Shown piece after piece: positions 25,951-33,374 of a DNA stretch of 64,000 nt. Each line of letters opens with the position of its first letter. Position 1 is the stretch's first letter. Source of the DNA: Flavobacteriaceae bacterium PS02336 (GTDB lineage Bacteria; Bacteroidota; Bacteroidia; Flavobacteriales; Flavobacteriaceae); NCBI GenBank assembly GCA_029960065.1, contig JASCOF010000001.1, forward strand, positions 372,001-436,000, written 5' to 3'. The notes under the pieces are model-generated. The model was given only the letters and a program-made list of their open reading frames with translations, ran no database searches and had not been told where the DNA came from. The position numbers and the translations under genes are program-made.

Positions 25951-26358
25951 ATGATAAAGAAAATAAGCCAGATTGCATGTGCAATAATGATGGTATTTAC
26001 AATTATAAGCTGTAAAAATACCAAACAAAAACTGCAGGAATATGTTGTGACCTATAACAAAACAATTGCTCCAAGTTTTAGGGCAGACGATGTTACGCTA
26101 ACAACTGCTAGAGGGTATATTAATGATGATAAAATTGAGTTACGATTTGAAACCAATTTAGAGCAAAATGAAACGAACAAAGCAGCTTCTTTAGTTTCTT
26201 TTCCTAAATTGATAAAATTGATGATAGATAAAGATCAAATTCCGAGACAATTAATTGAAGAAGGAGTTCAATTTGATGTTTATTTTCTAGCGGATGATAA
26301 TACAGTTCTGGATAAAGAAATTTTAAAAGGAGAAAATCTTAAAGATTTTTTGAAATAA
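25951..26358 (+). CDS. Small lipoprotein, paralogue 1
   Basis: 135 residues with a lipoprotein signal (MIKKISQIACAIMMVFTIISC). The mature start CKNTKQKLQEYVVTYNK and the blocks GYINDDKIELRFETNLEQNE, ASLVSFPKLIKLMIDKDQI and LIEEGVQFDVYFLADDN recur in the gene 250 bp downstream, so the two arose by tandem duplication. No known domain is recognised. It follows GH88 by 6 bp and ends at an intrinsic terminator. Probably faces the periplasm, as no acidic surface signal follows the cysteine. Confidence 0.75.
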   Translation: MIKKISQIACAIMMVFTIISCKNTKQKLQEYVVTYNKTIAPSFRADDVTLTTARGYINDDKIELRFETNLEQNETNKAASLVSFPKLIKLMIDKDQIPRQLIEEGVQFDVYFLADDNTVLDKEILKGENLKDFLK

Positions 26359-26394
26359 TACAACATTTTTAATCTATTTAATTCTTACATAACG

Positions 26395-26430
26395 AAAGTC
26401 TCTTTAAAGTAAATTTAGGGAGACTTTTTT
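26395..26430 (+). terminator. Terminator after lipoprotein paralogue 1
   Basis: AAAGTCTC (26395-26402) pairs with GAGACTTT (26420-26427), with further weak pairing inside and a T run to 26430. Confidence 0.75.
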
Positions 26431-26549
26431 GCGGGTATAGTTTGCTGTGTAGAATGAATACATTGTTATATTCTTACAATTTCTTTATAGTGGTTTGTTG
26501 TAATTGGTTTGTGTTCAAATGTTTATGTTGATTTTTTATTGAATTGATG

Positions 26550-26580
26550 TTGTTTTTTATTAATAAATTAATTATGTTTG
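26550..26580 (+). promoter_or_regulatory. Promoter for lipoprotein paralogue 2
   Basis: TATGTTTG (26573-26580) with TTG at 26550-26552 and 20 bp between, 31 bp before the start codon. Together with the terminator upstream this separates the two paralogues into different transcripts. Confidence 0.6.
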
Positions 26581-26611
26581 AGTTAAAAAATAACTATAAA
26601 ACCAATAATTT

Positions 26612-27043
26612 ATGAAAAAAATTACCCAAATCGTATTCGTGCTAACCTTCGCATTACTTTTAACAAGCTGTAAAAATACCAAACAGAAAATTCAAGAACA
26701 TGTAAGTACTTATAATAATTCATCGTCGATAAAAGGACATGGAATTACAAGTACAGCAGCAAAAGCTTTTCTAAACGATAATAAAATCGAGATTAGAATT
26801 GAAACAAATTTGGAGGAAACAGATGAAAATAGAGCAGCCTACAAAGAATCATTTCCTGATTTGTTAAAAGAAATGATTAAAAATGACCAGATCTCTGCTG
26901 AATTAATTAATGAAGGCGTATCTTTTGATGTTTACTTTTTAGCGTATAATAATGCTATTTTAGCGCAGGAATTAGTAAATAAAGAAGAATTAGCAGTTTT
27001 AGAAGGAACAGCAGAACCAAATAAAGAAACAGCAAAATTGTAA
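26612..27043 (+). CDS. Small lipoprotein, paralogue 2
   Basis: 143 residues; lipoprotein signal MKKITQIVFVLTFALLLTSC. It shares with paralogue 1 the segment SCKNTKQK at the acylation site, then KAFLNDNKIEIRIETNLEETDENRA, SFPDLLKEMIKNDQI and LINEGVSFDVYFLA. It differs in a longer polar tail (GTAEPNKETAKL). It has its own promoter and a perfect terminator, so it is regulated independently of GH88 and paralogue 1. Function unknown. Confidence 0.75.
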   Translation: MKKITQIVFVLTFALLLTSCKNTKQKIQEHVSTYNNSSSIKGHGITSTAAKAFLNDNKIEIRIETNLEETDENRAAYKESFPDLLKEMIKNDQISAELINEGVSFDVYFLAYNNAILAQELVNKEELAVLEGTAEPNKETAKL

Positions 27044-27064
27044 TTAAAAAATAGATTTAAAAGA

Positions 27065-27096
27065 AAAAGCCTCTTTAATTAAAGAGGCTTTTTTTT
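27065..27096. terminator. Bidirectional terminator
   Basis: Perfect palindrome: AAAAGCCTCTTTAA (27065-27078) and TTAAAGAGGCTTTT (27079-27092) followed by T to 27096. The stop codon of the minus-strand FMN gene (27095-27097) sits in the T run. Confidence 0.9.
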
Positions 27097-28609
27097 ATGA
27101 GAATTGGGTAACATTTTTAAGATTATCAGGGAAATACATATCCGATAAGTTTGCAAATTCATCACCGCGCATGAAAATGTTTATGTCAACATCTGCAAAA
27201 CTGCTTTTGCCTGCAGCTGCCAAAAGTTCATTTGCTGAATGAAGTGTGTTTTTATGAAAATGATACACACGCTCAGATTTGTCTGTCACAACTAAACCTT
27301 TCATCAGCATTTTATTTTGGGTTGCAACTCCAGTCGGGCATTCGTTATTATGACAGCGTAAAGCTTGTATGCATCCAAGAGAAAACATAAATCCTCTAGC
27401 GCTGTTACACATATCAGCACCAAGAGCTACTGCGTGTAAAATAGAATATCCCGAGATAATTTTACCACTTCCGATAATGCGCATTTTGTCGCGTATTCCT
27501 AAACGAACCAAAGTTTTATTTACAAAGATTAGAGCAGGTTCAAAAGGCATTCCAACGCCATCTGCAAATTCCAGCGGAGCAGCACCAGTTCCGCCTTCTG
27601 CACCATCAACGGTTATAAAATCAGGATAAATATCTTCAGCAATCATTTCTTGGCAGATGTTTTCAAATTCCGCTGTGTTCCCAATACACAATTTAAATCC
27701 GATAGGTTTTCCATTGGATAAATCTCGCAATTGTTTAATAAAATGAATTAATCCCTTAGCATCAGAAAAAGCATGGTGGCCGGGAGGAGAAAGAATCATC
27801 GTATGTGGCTGTACACCTCTAATTTTAGCAATCTGCTCGGTATTTTTTGCAGCTGGTAAGACACCGCCATGACCAGGTTTTGCACCTTGCGAAAGCTTAA
27901 TTTCGATCATTTTTACGTTAGGAAGATTGGCTTTTTGGGCAAAGTTTTCAGGACTAAAATTTCCTTCTGCATCACGGCATCCAAAATAACCTGTACCAAT
28001 CTGCCAAGTAATATCACCGCCGCCGGCAAGATGAAATTCCGTCAATCCACCTTCTCCTGTGTTTTGGTAGAAATTTCCCTTTTTTGCACCAATATTTATG
28101 GCACGAACGGCGTGCTCGCTCAATGAACCAAAACTCATTGCAGAAACATTAAATAAAGAAGCCGAATAAGGCTGTTTACAGTCCTTTCCTCCAACTAATA
28201 CGCGAGGTAATTCTTCGTTTACTTTTGCTGGAAAAATAGAATGTTTTATTCCTTCGTAATTTTCTGTATTTAAGTTTAATTGTGTTCCAAATGGAGTGCT
28301 CGAATCAATGTTCTTTGCTCTTTGATAAACTAAGGAACGCTGATTTCTAGAAAAAGGCTTACCATCTGTAGATCTTTCGATAAAATATTGCTGAATTTCG
28401 GGAGAAATCATTTCAAATAAATATCTGAAATAGCCTAGAACAGGGAAATTTCTTAAAATAGCGTGTTTTTCCTGAGAGGCATTATAAATTCCCACAATTA
28501 GCAAAAATGGAATAATAAAAACGAGTAAATAACCTCGTCCGGTATAGTAATAAATTGCAAGAACAATTAGAAACAATAAGAATCCGTAAATAAAGAATTT
28601 CTTTCTCAT
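27095..28609 (-). CDS. FMN-binding glutamate-synthase-like membrane protein
   Basis: 504 residues. Two hydrophobic helices (about 7-23 and 28-42) anchor a TIM-barrel domain like the central part of glutamate synthase large subunit. FMN-site features include MSFGSLSEHAVRAINIGAK and FITVDGAEGGTGAAP. The [3Fe-4S] motif C-x5-C-x4-C is present as CIQALRCHNNECPTG (near 412-423), followed by VATQNKML. The glutaminase and GXGXG domains of full GltB are absent, and no small subunit is nearby. Its electron donor and real reaction are not established. Transcribed downstream of the NYN gene (37 bp gap). Confidence 0.88.
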   Translation of the reverse strand: MRKKFFIYGFLLFLIVLAIYYYTGRGYLLVFIIPFLLIVGIYNASQEKHAILRNFPVLGYFRYLFEMISPEIQQYFIERSTDGKPFSRNQRSLVYQRAKNIDSSTPFGTQLNLNTENYEGIKHSIFPAKVNEELPRVLVGGKDCKQPYSASLFNVSAMSFGSLSEHAVRAINIGAKKGNFYQNTGEGGLTEFHLAGGGDITWQIGTGYFGCRDAEGNFSPENFAQKANLPNVKMIEIKLSQGAKPGHGGVLPAAKNTEQIAKIRGVQPHTMILSPPGHHAFSDAKGLIHFIKQLRDLSNGKPIGFKLCIGNTAEFENICQEMIAEDIYPDFITVDGAEGGTGAAPLEFADGVGMPFEPALIFVNKTLVRLGIRDKMRIIGSGKIISGYSILHAVALGADMCNSARGFMFSLGCIQALRCHNNECPTGVATQNKMLMKGLVVTDKSERVYHFHKNTLHSANELLAAAGKSSFADVDINIFMRGDEFANLSDMYFPDNLKNVTQFS

Positions 28610-28646
28610 GTTTTTAAAAAATTAAATAGGTAATAAATGCGATAAT

Positions 28647-29426
28647 TTAGTTGAATCGTAAACGTACATAAACGTGTTTGATTCCTTTTTTGTCCGATTC
28701 TCTTTCGTCAATCTCCAGAATATCAGTCAAAGATTTTAACATTGGTGTCAGTTTAGAAAAACCATAATTTCTTGGGTCAAATTCGGGTTTTTTCTTTACA
28801 ATCAAATTCCCAACATCGCCTAAAAATGCCCAGCCATCATCATCTTCGATATCTTCAATCGTAGCTTCAATCAATTCAATAGTTTGTTTGTCGATTTTAT
28901 GAAGTGCTTTTTCGGCAGGTTTTTCGACTGGTTTTTTAGTATCAGCAGCAGTTGTTTTAGGTTTTTTCTTTTGTATTGCACCATCCAAAACCTCAATATA
29001 AATAAACCTATCACACGCCACAATAAAGGAACTTGGAGTTTTCTTTTCTCCAATACCAATTACTTTCATGCCCGATTCACGAAGTCTTATGGCAAGACGA
29101 GTGAAATCGCTGTCGCTCGAAACAATACAGAATCCGTCCAATTTCCCTGAATACAGCAAATCCATTGCATCAATAATCAAGGCTGAATCTGATGAATTTT
29201 TTCCAACTGTGTAACTATACTGTTGAATAGGAGTGATAGCATGTTCTAATAAAACGCCTTTCCAGCCATTTGCATTTGGTTTTGTCCAATCGCCATAAAT
29301 ACGTTTGGTAGTTGGTGTTCCAAACTTTGCGATCTCTTCCATCATACCTTTTACATTGCTGTACGGCACGTTGTCGGCATCAATAAGGACAGCCAGTTTT
29401 AAATCTTTTGAGTTGCTTAAAGGCAT
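28647..29426 (-). CDS. NYN-domain RNase-like protein with OST-HTH domain
   Basis: 259 residues. The N-terminal NYN domain (about 8-150, LabA/DUF88 type) has the acidic residues of the PIN-like nuclease site: AVLIDADNVP, KNSSDSALIIDAMDLL and CIVSSDSDFTRLAIRLRE. A Lys/Pro linker leads to a C-terminal OST-HTH/LOTUS domain (about 185-259: GWAFLGDVGNLIVKKKPEFD, YGFSKLTPMLKSL), an RNA-binding module. This pairing suggests a single-strand RNA endonuclease with an RNA specificity domain; the target is unknown. Divergent from the Rrf2 regulator gene. Confidence 0.87.
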   Translation of the reverse strand: MPLSNSKDLKLAVLIDADNVPYSNVKGMMEEIAKFGTPTTKRIYGDWTKPNANGWKGVLLEHAITPIQQYSYTVGKNSSDSALIIDAMDLLYSGKLDGFCIVSSDSDFTRLAIRLRESGMKVIGIGEKKTPSSFIVACDRFIYIEVLDGAIQKKKPKTTAADTKKPVEKPAEKALHKIDKQTIELIEATIEDIEDDDGWAFLGDVGNLIVKKKPEFDPRNYGFSKLTPMLKSLTDILEIDERESDKKGIKHVYVRLRFN

Positions 29427-29561
29427 TATTACAATGTTAGAAATTAAGTATACTCAAAGTTAAAATTAAAATTGGTTTTTATAAGAATTCAATGATGAAT
29501 AAGTACTTTTATCATCACTAATTAGTTTCATTATAAATAATACTAATTAGCTCTAAAATTA

Positions 29562-29585
29562 ATTAAAGATAAATTTGTCTTTTAT
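29562..29585. promoter_or_regulatory. Candidate operator A (rrf2 promoter)
   Basis: Dyad ATTAAAGA, 8 bp, TCTTTTAT. The spacer ends in TTTG (29574-29577), which is also the -33 element of the rrf2 promoter. The same dyad recurs at 30677-30700 and 36267-36290. Confidence 0.65.
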
Positions 29586-29605
29586 GCAAAACCTCTATAT
29601 CTTTG
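29574..29605 (+). promoter_or_regulatory. Promoter of the Rrf2 regulator gene
   Basis: TTTG (29574-29577), 20 bp, TATCTTTG (29598-29605), a full match to the Bacteroidota consensus, 22 bp before the ATG. Overlap with operator A predicts repression by a protein bound there. Confidence 0.72.
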
Positions 29606-29627
29606 TAAGGAATTAATTGATGAATGT

Positions 29628-30077
29628 ATGTTTTCAAAAGCGTGTGAGTACGGTATTAGAGCTTCTATTTTTATTGCAACCAAATCTTCTAAAGGAATTA
29701 GGGTTGGGATAAAAGATGTCGCCAAAGAAATTGATTCGCCAGAACCATTTACGGCCAAGATTATGCAGATTTTGACTAAAAACGGAATCATACATTCGGC
29801 AAAAGGAGTAGGAGGCGGTTTTGAGGTTTCGAATGAAGCAGTAAAATCGATTAAATTAATTCAGATTGTTGACGCTATCGATGGTAATAAAATTTACAGC
29901 GGCTGTGGTATCGGACTAAAAGAATGTTCTGAAGAATATCCTTGCCCTGTACATAATGAATTTAAAAAAATAAGAGGTTTGCTCTTAGAAATGCTTACCA
30001 AAACTACTTTGGAGCAATTGGCTTCAGATGTAAAATCGGGCGATTTCTTCCTGAAAACATTAAACATAAACGATTAA
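29628..30077 (+). CDS. Rrf2-family regulator, NsrR-like
   Basis: 149 residues. The N-terminal winged helix (SKACEYGIRASIFIA ... VAKEIDSPEPFTAKIMQIL, then KGVGGGFEV wing) is typical of Rrf2. Three cysteines, C93, C100 and C106 (GCGIGLKECSEEYPCPVHN), match the cluster-binding pattern of NsrR and IscR. NsrR senses nitric oxide through its iron-sulfur cluster and releases its DNA. The neighbours (azurin, Ric, NirK) make NO sensing the best guess. It precedes azurin by 22 bp, so both probably share the operator-bearing promoter, giving autoregulation. Confidence 0.85.
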   Translation: MFSKACEYGIRASIFIATKSSKGIRVGIKDVAKEIDSPEPFTAKIMQILTKNGIIHSAKGVGGGFEVSNEAVKSIKLIQIVDAIDGNKIYSGCGIGLKECSEEYPCPVHNEFKKIRGLLLEMLTKTTLEQLASDVKSGDFFLKTLNIND

Positions 30078-30099
30078 TATTTAATAAATTATTTTTAAA

Positions 30100-30624
30100 A
30101 TGAATGCAAAAACCAAAATTTCAGTACTAATCCTGATGGGATTTTTAGCAGTTACTTCTTGCGGTAAAAAAGAAACAGCTCCAGCTGATCAAGTAGAAAC
30201 AACTGAACCGTCTACAGAAGGAGAAGCAGCGCCCGTAACTTCAACTGAAGAAAATGTATTAGTTATTGAAGGAAACGATCAAATGCAGTTTAATACAAAT
30301 GAATTGAAAGCGGTTGCTGGAAAACCAATCAAATTGACTTTAAAACACATTGGTAAAATTCCGAAAGAAGCAATGGGACATAATTTAGTGATCTTGCAAG
30401 AAGGAACAGATCAAGCTGCTTTTGCTTTAAAGGCGAATGACGCCAAAGCAACAGATTATATTCCAGAATCTGAAAAAGCTTCGATTATTGCGCACACTAA
30501 ATTATTAGGAGGCGGAGAAGAAGATACAATCGAATTTACAATTGATAAAAAAGGATCTTATCCATTTATTTGCTCTTTTCCTGGTCACGTGGCTATGATG
30601 AAAGGTGTACTAATTGTTGAATAA
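30100..30624 (+). CDS. Azurin-type cupredoxin lipoprotein
   Basis: 174 residues. A lipoprotein signal (LMGFLAVTSC) and an acidic, Thr/Glu-rich linker are followed by an azurin domain (about 50-174). Copper ligands fit azurin: H94 (MGHNLVIL), C158, H163 and M167 (ICSFPGHVAMMKG). It should carry single electrons in the periplasm, probably to the nitrite reductase encoded 4 kb away. It directly follows the rrf2 gene and is closed by its own terminator, so these two form one short operon. Confidence 0.93.
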   Translation: MNAKTKISVLILMGFLAVTSCGKKETAPADQVETTEPSTEGEAAPVTSTEENVLVIEGNDQMQFNTNELKAVAGKPIKLTLKHIGKIPKEAMGHNLVILQEGTDQAAFALKANDAKATDYIPESEKASIIAHTKLLGGGEEDTIEFTIDKKGSYPFICSFPGHVAMMKGVLIVE

Positions 30625-30633
30625 ATAATAGAG

Positions 30634-30668
30634 ACTCCAAATACTGAAAAGAGATTTGGAGTTTTTTT
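30634..30668 (+). terminator. Terminator after azurin
   Basis: ACTCCAAAT (30634-30642) with ATTTGGAGT (30654-30662), then T to 30668. It separates azurin from ric. Confidence 0.85.
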
Positions 30669-30676
30669 AAATACTA

Positions 30677-30700
30677 ATAAAAGACTATTTTGTCTTTTAT
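30677..30700. promoter_or_regulatory. Candidate operator B (ric promoter)
   Basis: ATAAAAGA, CTATTTTG, TCTTTTAT. The symmetry extends further: TAATAAAAGAC and GTCTTTTATTA are perfect inverse copies around TATTTT. TTTG at 30689-30692 is a possible -33 element; a weak -7 (TATTTAAA, 30713-30720) follows after 20 bp. Confidence 0.68.
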
Positions 30701-30736
30701 TAAAATAGTAAATATTTAAAATTAATTTCTTTAAAA

Positions 30737-31468
30737 ATGGAAAATTTAAAAAACAAAACAATTGGATCTTTTGTAGCTGATGATTTTAGAACAGCTGCAG
30801 TTTTTTCAAAATACAAAATAGATTTTTGCTGCAAAGGAAACCGAACAGTAAATGAAGTCTGCGAAAAACAAAATATTGATGCTGATGCTTTATTAGAAAA
30901 TGTACTGCAGGTTGCGCAATCAGAAAACAGCGGAATTATCGATTTTAATTCCTGGCCTTTAGATTTATTGGCAGATTATATCGAGAAAACGCATCATCGT
31001 TATGTCGAAGAAAAAACAAATGTATTACTTCCGTTTTTAGATAAGTTGTGCAAAGTTCACGGAGATAATCATCCAGAATTATTCAAAATAAATGAGCTAT
31101 TTATTGGCTGTGCTGGTGAATTGTCACAGCATATGAAAAAGGAAGAATTAATTTTGTTTCCTTTTGTAAAACGAATGGTAAAAACTAAAGATTCAGATGG
31201 GATTTTACATCAGCCTTCTTTCGGAACCGTTTCAAATCCGATTGCGATGATGATGCACGAACACGATAATGAAGGCGAGCGTTTTAGAGCAATTGCAGAA
31301 TTGACCAATAATTATACGTCTCCAGCAGATGCTTGTACAACGTACAGAGTGACTTTTGCGATGTTGAAAGAATTTGAAGCCGATTTGCACAAACACATTC
31401 ATTTGGAGAATAATATCTTATTCCCAAAAGCGGTTGTTTTAGAAAAAGACTTTGTTGAAGTAGAATAA
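30737..31468 (+). CDS. ric: Iron-sulfur cluster repair di-iron protein Ric (ScdA/YtfE)
   Basis: 243 residues. The N-terminal ScdA domain has the double-cysteine motif YKIDFCCKGNRTVNEVC. The hemerythrin-like di-iron domain supplies histidines in EKTHHRYVEE, LSQHMKKEE, MMMHEHDNEGERFR and HKHIHLENNILFP. Ric proteins repair clusters damaged by NO or oxidants and are standard NsrR/FNR-family targets. The gene has its own operator-like dyad upstream and a terminator after it, so it appears to be a single-gene unit of the NO response. Confidence 0.95.
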   Translation: MENLKNKTIGSFVADDFRTAAVFSKYKIDFCCKGNRTVNEVCEKQNIDADALLENVLQVAQSENSGIIDFNSWPLDLLADYIEKTHHRYVEEKTNVLLPFLDKLCKVHGDNHPELFKINELFIGCAGELSQHMKKEELILFPFVKRMVKTKDSDGILHQPSFGTVSNPIAMMMHEHDNEGERFRAIAELTNNYTSPADACTTYRVTFAMLKEFEADLHKHIHLENNILFPKAVVLEKDFVEVE

Positions 31469-31493
31469 AGGTTAATTTAATAGTTCGAAAATG

Positions 31494-31540
31494 CACCGGT
31501 AAAATATCTAAACATGATAATTATCGGTGTTTTTGTTTTT
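31494..31540 (+). terminator. Terminator after ric
   Basis: CACCG (31494-31498) and CGGTG (31525-31529) close a longer imperfect stem with inner ATATC/GATAAT pairing, followed by a T-rich run. Confidence 0.7.
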
Positions 31541-31824
31541 TAATAAATGTTATTTTTAATAGATTGAGTTTGACTTAAAAATAGTTTTAAATAGAAACTT
31601 GATTTTTGATTTGAAGAAGGGTTTAAAAAGAAGTTAGTTTCCTCTTTATTTAGCTTTGCAGTAACGTTTGTCATTTCGAGGAACGAGAAATCTTCGAAAG
31701 TAACTCCGCTTCGAAAAGTCAATCTTTGTAGAGCTTCTCCTGAAGATTTCTCGTTATTCGAAATGATAAGATTGTGTAAAAAATATAAAATCTATTTTTT
31801 TATGTGTTTAAAAAAGATTACAAT
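31541..31824. other. Spacer between ric and the membrane-protein gene
   Basis: No gene is supported in the 356 bp from 31469 to 31824. Beyond the ric terminator it holds the 31671-31766 inverted repeat and a short AAAAAATA/TATTTTTT dyad near 31778-31800. I see no convincing TAnnTTTG box and no copy of the operator dyad. Confidence 0.6.
31671..31766. repeat. Inverted repeat with TCATTTCGA arms
   Basis: The arms 31671-31695 and 31742-31766 are 25 bp long and complementary at 23 positions (TCATTTCGAnnAACGAGAAA core). The 46-bp interior is variable. Such elements are common between Bacteroidota genes. Confidence 0.75.
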
Positions 31825-33057
31825 ATGAATTCTCAAAAAACTTGGCTAATCTGCTGTTTTTTTAATTTTCTGATTGCCTGCGTTTTCGGACTATTATTGC
31901 GATTGATGTATCTCTTTCCTGTAGGTTTTTTAAACTATAGTTTTCTGCTTCACGCGCACTCGCATGTTGCTATGTTAGGGTGGATTTACATGATTGTTTT
32001 TGTTTTGATTATTCGTTTTTTTATTCCGAAAGAAAAGAGTGAGAAACCAATTTATAACCGTTTGTTTTGGCTGACTGAGTTTTCAGTAATCGGAATGATG
32101 ATCGCTTTTCCTATTCAAGGATATGCGTTGTTTTCAATAATTTTTTCTACAATGCATATTTTGCTGAGCTACGTTTTTTGCCGTTTGGTTTGGAAAGATA
32201 GTTCTAGAGATAAATCACCTTCACAGAGAATTTTATTGGTTTCGATTCTGTTTATGATTTTATCGACTTGCGGTGTTTGGTGTTTAGGTCCAGCAGTAAG
32301 TACATTAGGGAAACAAAGTGCTTTTTATCAAATCGCGATTCAGTTTTTTCTTCATTTTCAATTTAATGGCTGGTTTATATTTGCAGTTTTAGCTTTGTTT
32401 TTAAGACAATTTCAAGATAAAATAGATGAGGTGAAATTTAAGCAGTTTTATTTTTTAATGATTGTTTCAATATTATTAACTGTTGCTTTTCCTATTCGAT
32501 GGTTTGTTGAAAGTAATGTTTTAAATTATATGAATGGATTGGGAGTTTTTATTCAATTCTGGGCTTTTATTTGTTTTTATAAAATGTTAAAGACTCAAAG
32601 TGAGTATTTTAATTCGACTTTAAATAAAACAACAAAACTAGTTTACGGTTTGGCTTTGTGTTCTTTGTTTTTGAAAGCTGGAATTCAAATATTAACAGTT
32701 TTTCCAAATTTTGCTGAAGTATCCCATCAAATTAGAAACTTTGTAATCGGATTTATTCATTTAACGACTTTAGGAATTATAACCGGATTTTTGTTTGGAA
32801 TATTATTGCAGAATAAAGTGCTTTCTACCCATTGTAAAACATTACAAATAGGAGTGAAGTGTTTTATTTTTGGATATATTGCTACAGAAGTTTTGTTGTT
32901 TCTTCAAGGTGGGCTTTTCTTTTTCGGAAAAGGAACTATTGTGTTTTATTATCAAGGTATTTTGATATTGAGTATTTTTTTGGTTTTGGGATTGGTTTTA
33001 ATTATGTTGTCAATGATAAATTTGAAATTTGAAAATTCACAAAAACAGGTTAAGTAA
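31825..33057 (+). CDS. Polytopic membrane protein, heme-copper-oxidase/NnrS-like
   Basis: 410 residues from the ATG at 31825 with about eleven or twelve membrane helices and almost no soluble part. Conserved-looking histidines lie in or near helices: LLHAHSHVAMLGWIY (about 45-60), FSTMHILLSY, FFLHFQFNGWF (about 173) and GFIHLTTLGI (about 312). The HAHSHVAMLGW element resembles the first heme-ligand helix of small subunit-I-like proteins of the heme-copper oxidase superfamily; NnrS is another possibility. Its place between ric and the nirK cluster suggests a role in NO handling. I do not recognise an exact family. Confidence 0.6.
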   Translation: MNSQKTWLICCFFNFLIACVFGLLLRLMYLFPVGFLNYSFLLHAHSHVAMLGWIYMIVFVLIIRFFIPKEKSEKPIYNRLFWLTEFSVIGMMIAFPIQGYALFSIIFSTMHILLSYVFCRLVWKDSSRDKSPSQRILLVSILFMILSTCGVWCLGPAVSTLGKQSAFYQIAIQFFLHFQFNGWFIFAVLALFLRQFQDKIDEVKFKQFYFLMIVSILLTVAFPIRWFVESNVLNYMNGLGVFIQFWAFICFYKMLKTQSEYFNSTLNKTTKLVYGLALCSLFLKAGIQILTVFPNFAEVSHQIRNFVIGFIHLTTLGIITGFLFGILLQNKVLSTHCKTLQIGVKCFIFGYIATEVLLFLQGGLFFFGKGTIVFYYQGILILSIFLVLGLVLIMLSMINLKFENSQKQVK

Positions 33058-33290
33058 AAAGTCCCAGCGGGACAATATATTTATAGCAGAGGAATGACAT
33101 ATTGTAAAGCTTCGGAGAAGCGAAATATTTATAGAAAACGTTTGGCGACGATAAAAAGCTCCAGCTGATCGACATATTTATAGAATCATAATTTGTTAAC
33201 CTGATGATTTCGCGCTCCGCTGGAGCTTTAAAACTAAATAGGAAATATAATATTATCTATAAATATTTCGCTTCTCCGAAGCTTAACTTA
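33058..33290. repeat. Composite of five related palindromic repeat units
   Basis: Units have a palindromic head and an A/T tail ending ATATTTATAG: 33058-33089 (GTCCCAGCGGGAC head), 33106-33136, 33155-33185, then inverted units at 33206-33229 and 33257-33285. The stretch 33107-33134 is a perfect 28-bp inverse copy of 33257-33284, and 33155-33165 of 33219-33229, so the arms nest. The rest of the 317-bp spacer holds only the terminator at 33306-33346. Confidence 0.85.
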
Positions 33291-33305
33291 ACTTTTTATG
33301 TAAAT

Positions 33306-33346
33306 AAAAAAACAAGAGCAAATTTCTGTTTGAAATCTTACTCTTG
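33306..33346 (-). terminator. Terminator of the nirK-nirV-sco transcript
   Basis: On the minus strand CAAGAG (33346-33341) pairs with CTCTTG (33318-33313), with inner AATTTC/GAAAT pairing, followed by seven T (A run 33306-33312). Confidence 0.78.
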
Positions 33347-33374
33347 CTTCTTACTAATCCACCTATTTAAACAT

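Noticed and set aside
33058..33290. Possible CRISPR array
   Set aside because: The units are few, partly inverted and palindromic with irregular spacing; there are no uniform spacers and no cas genes.
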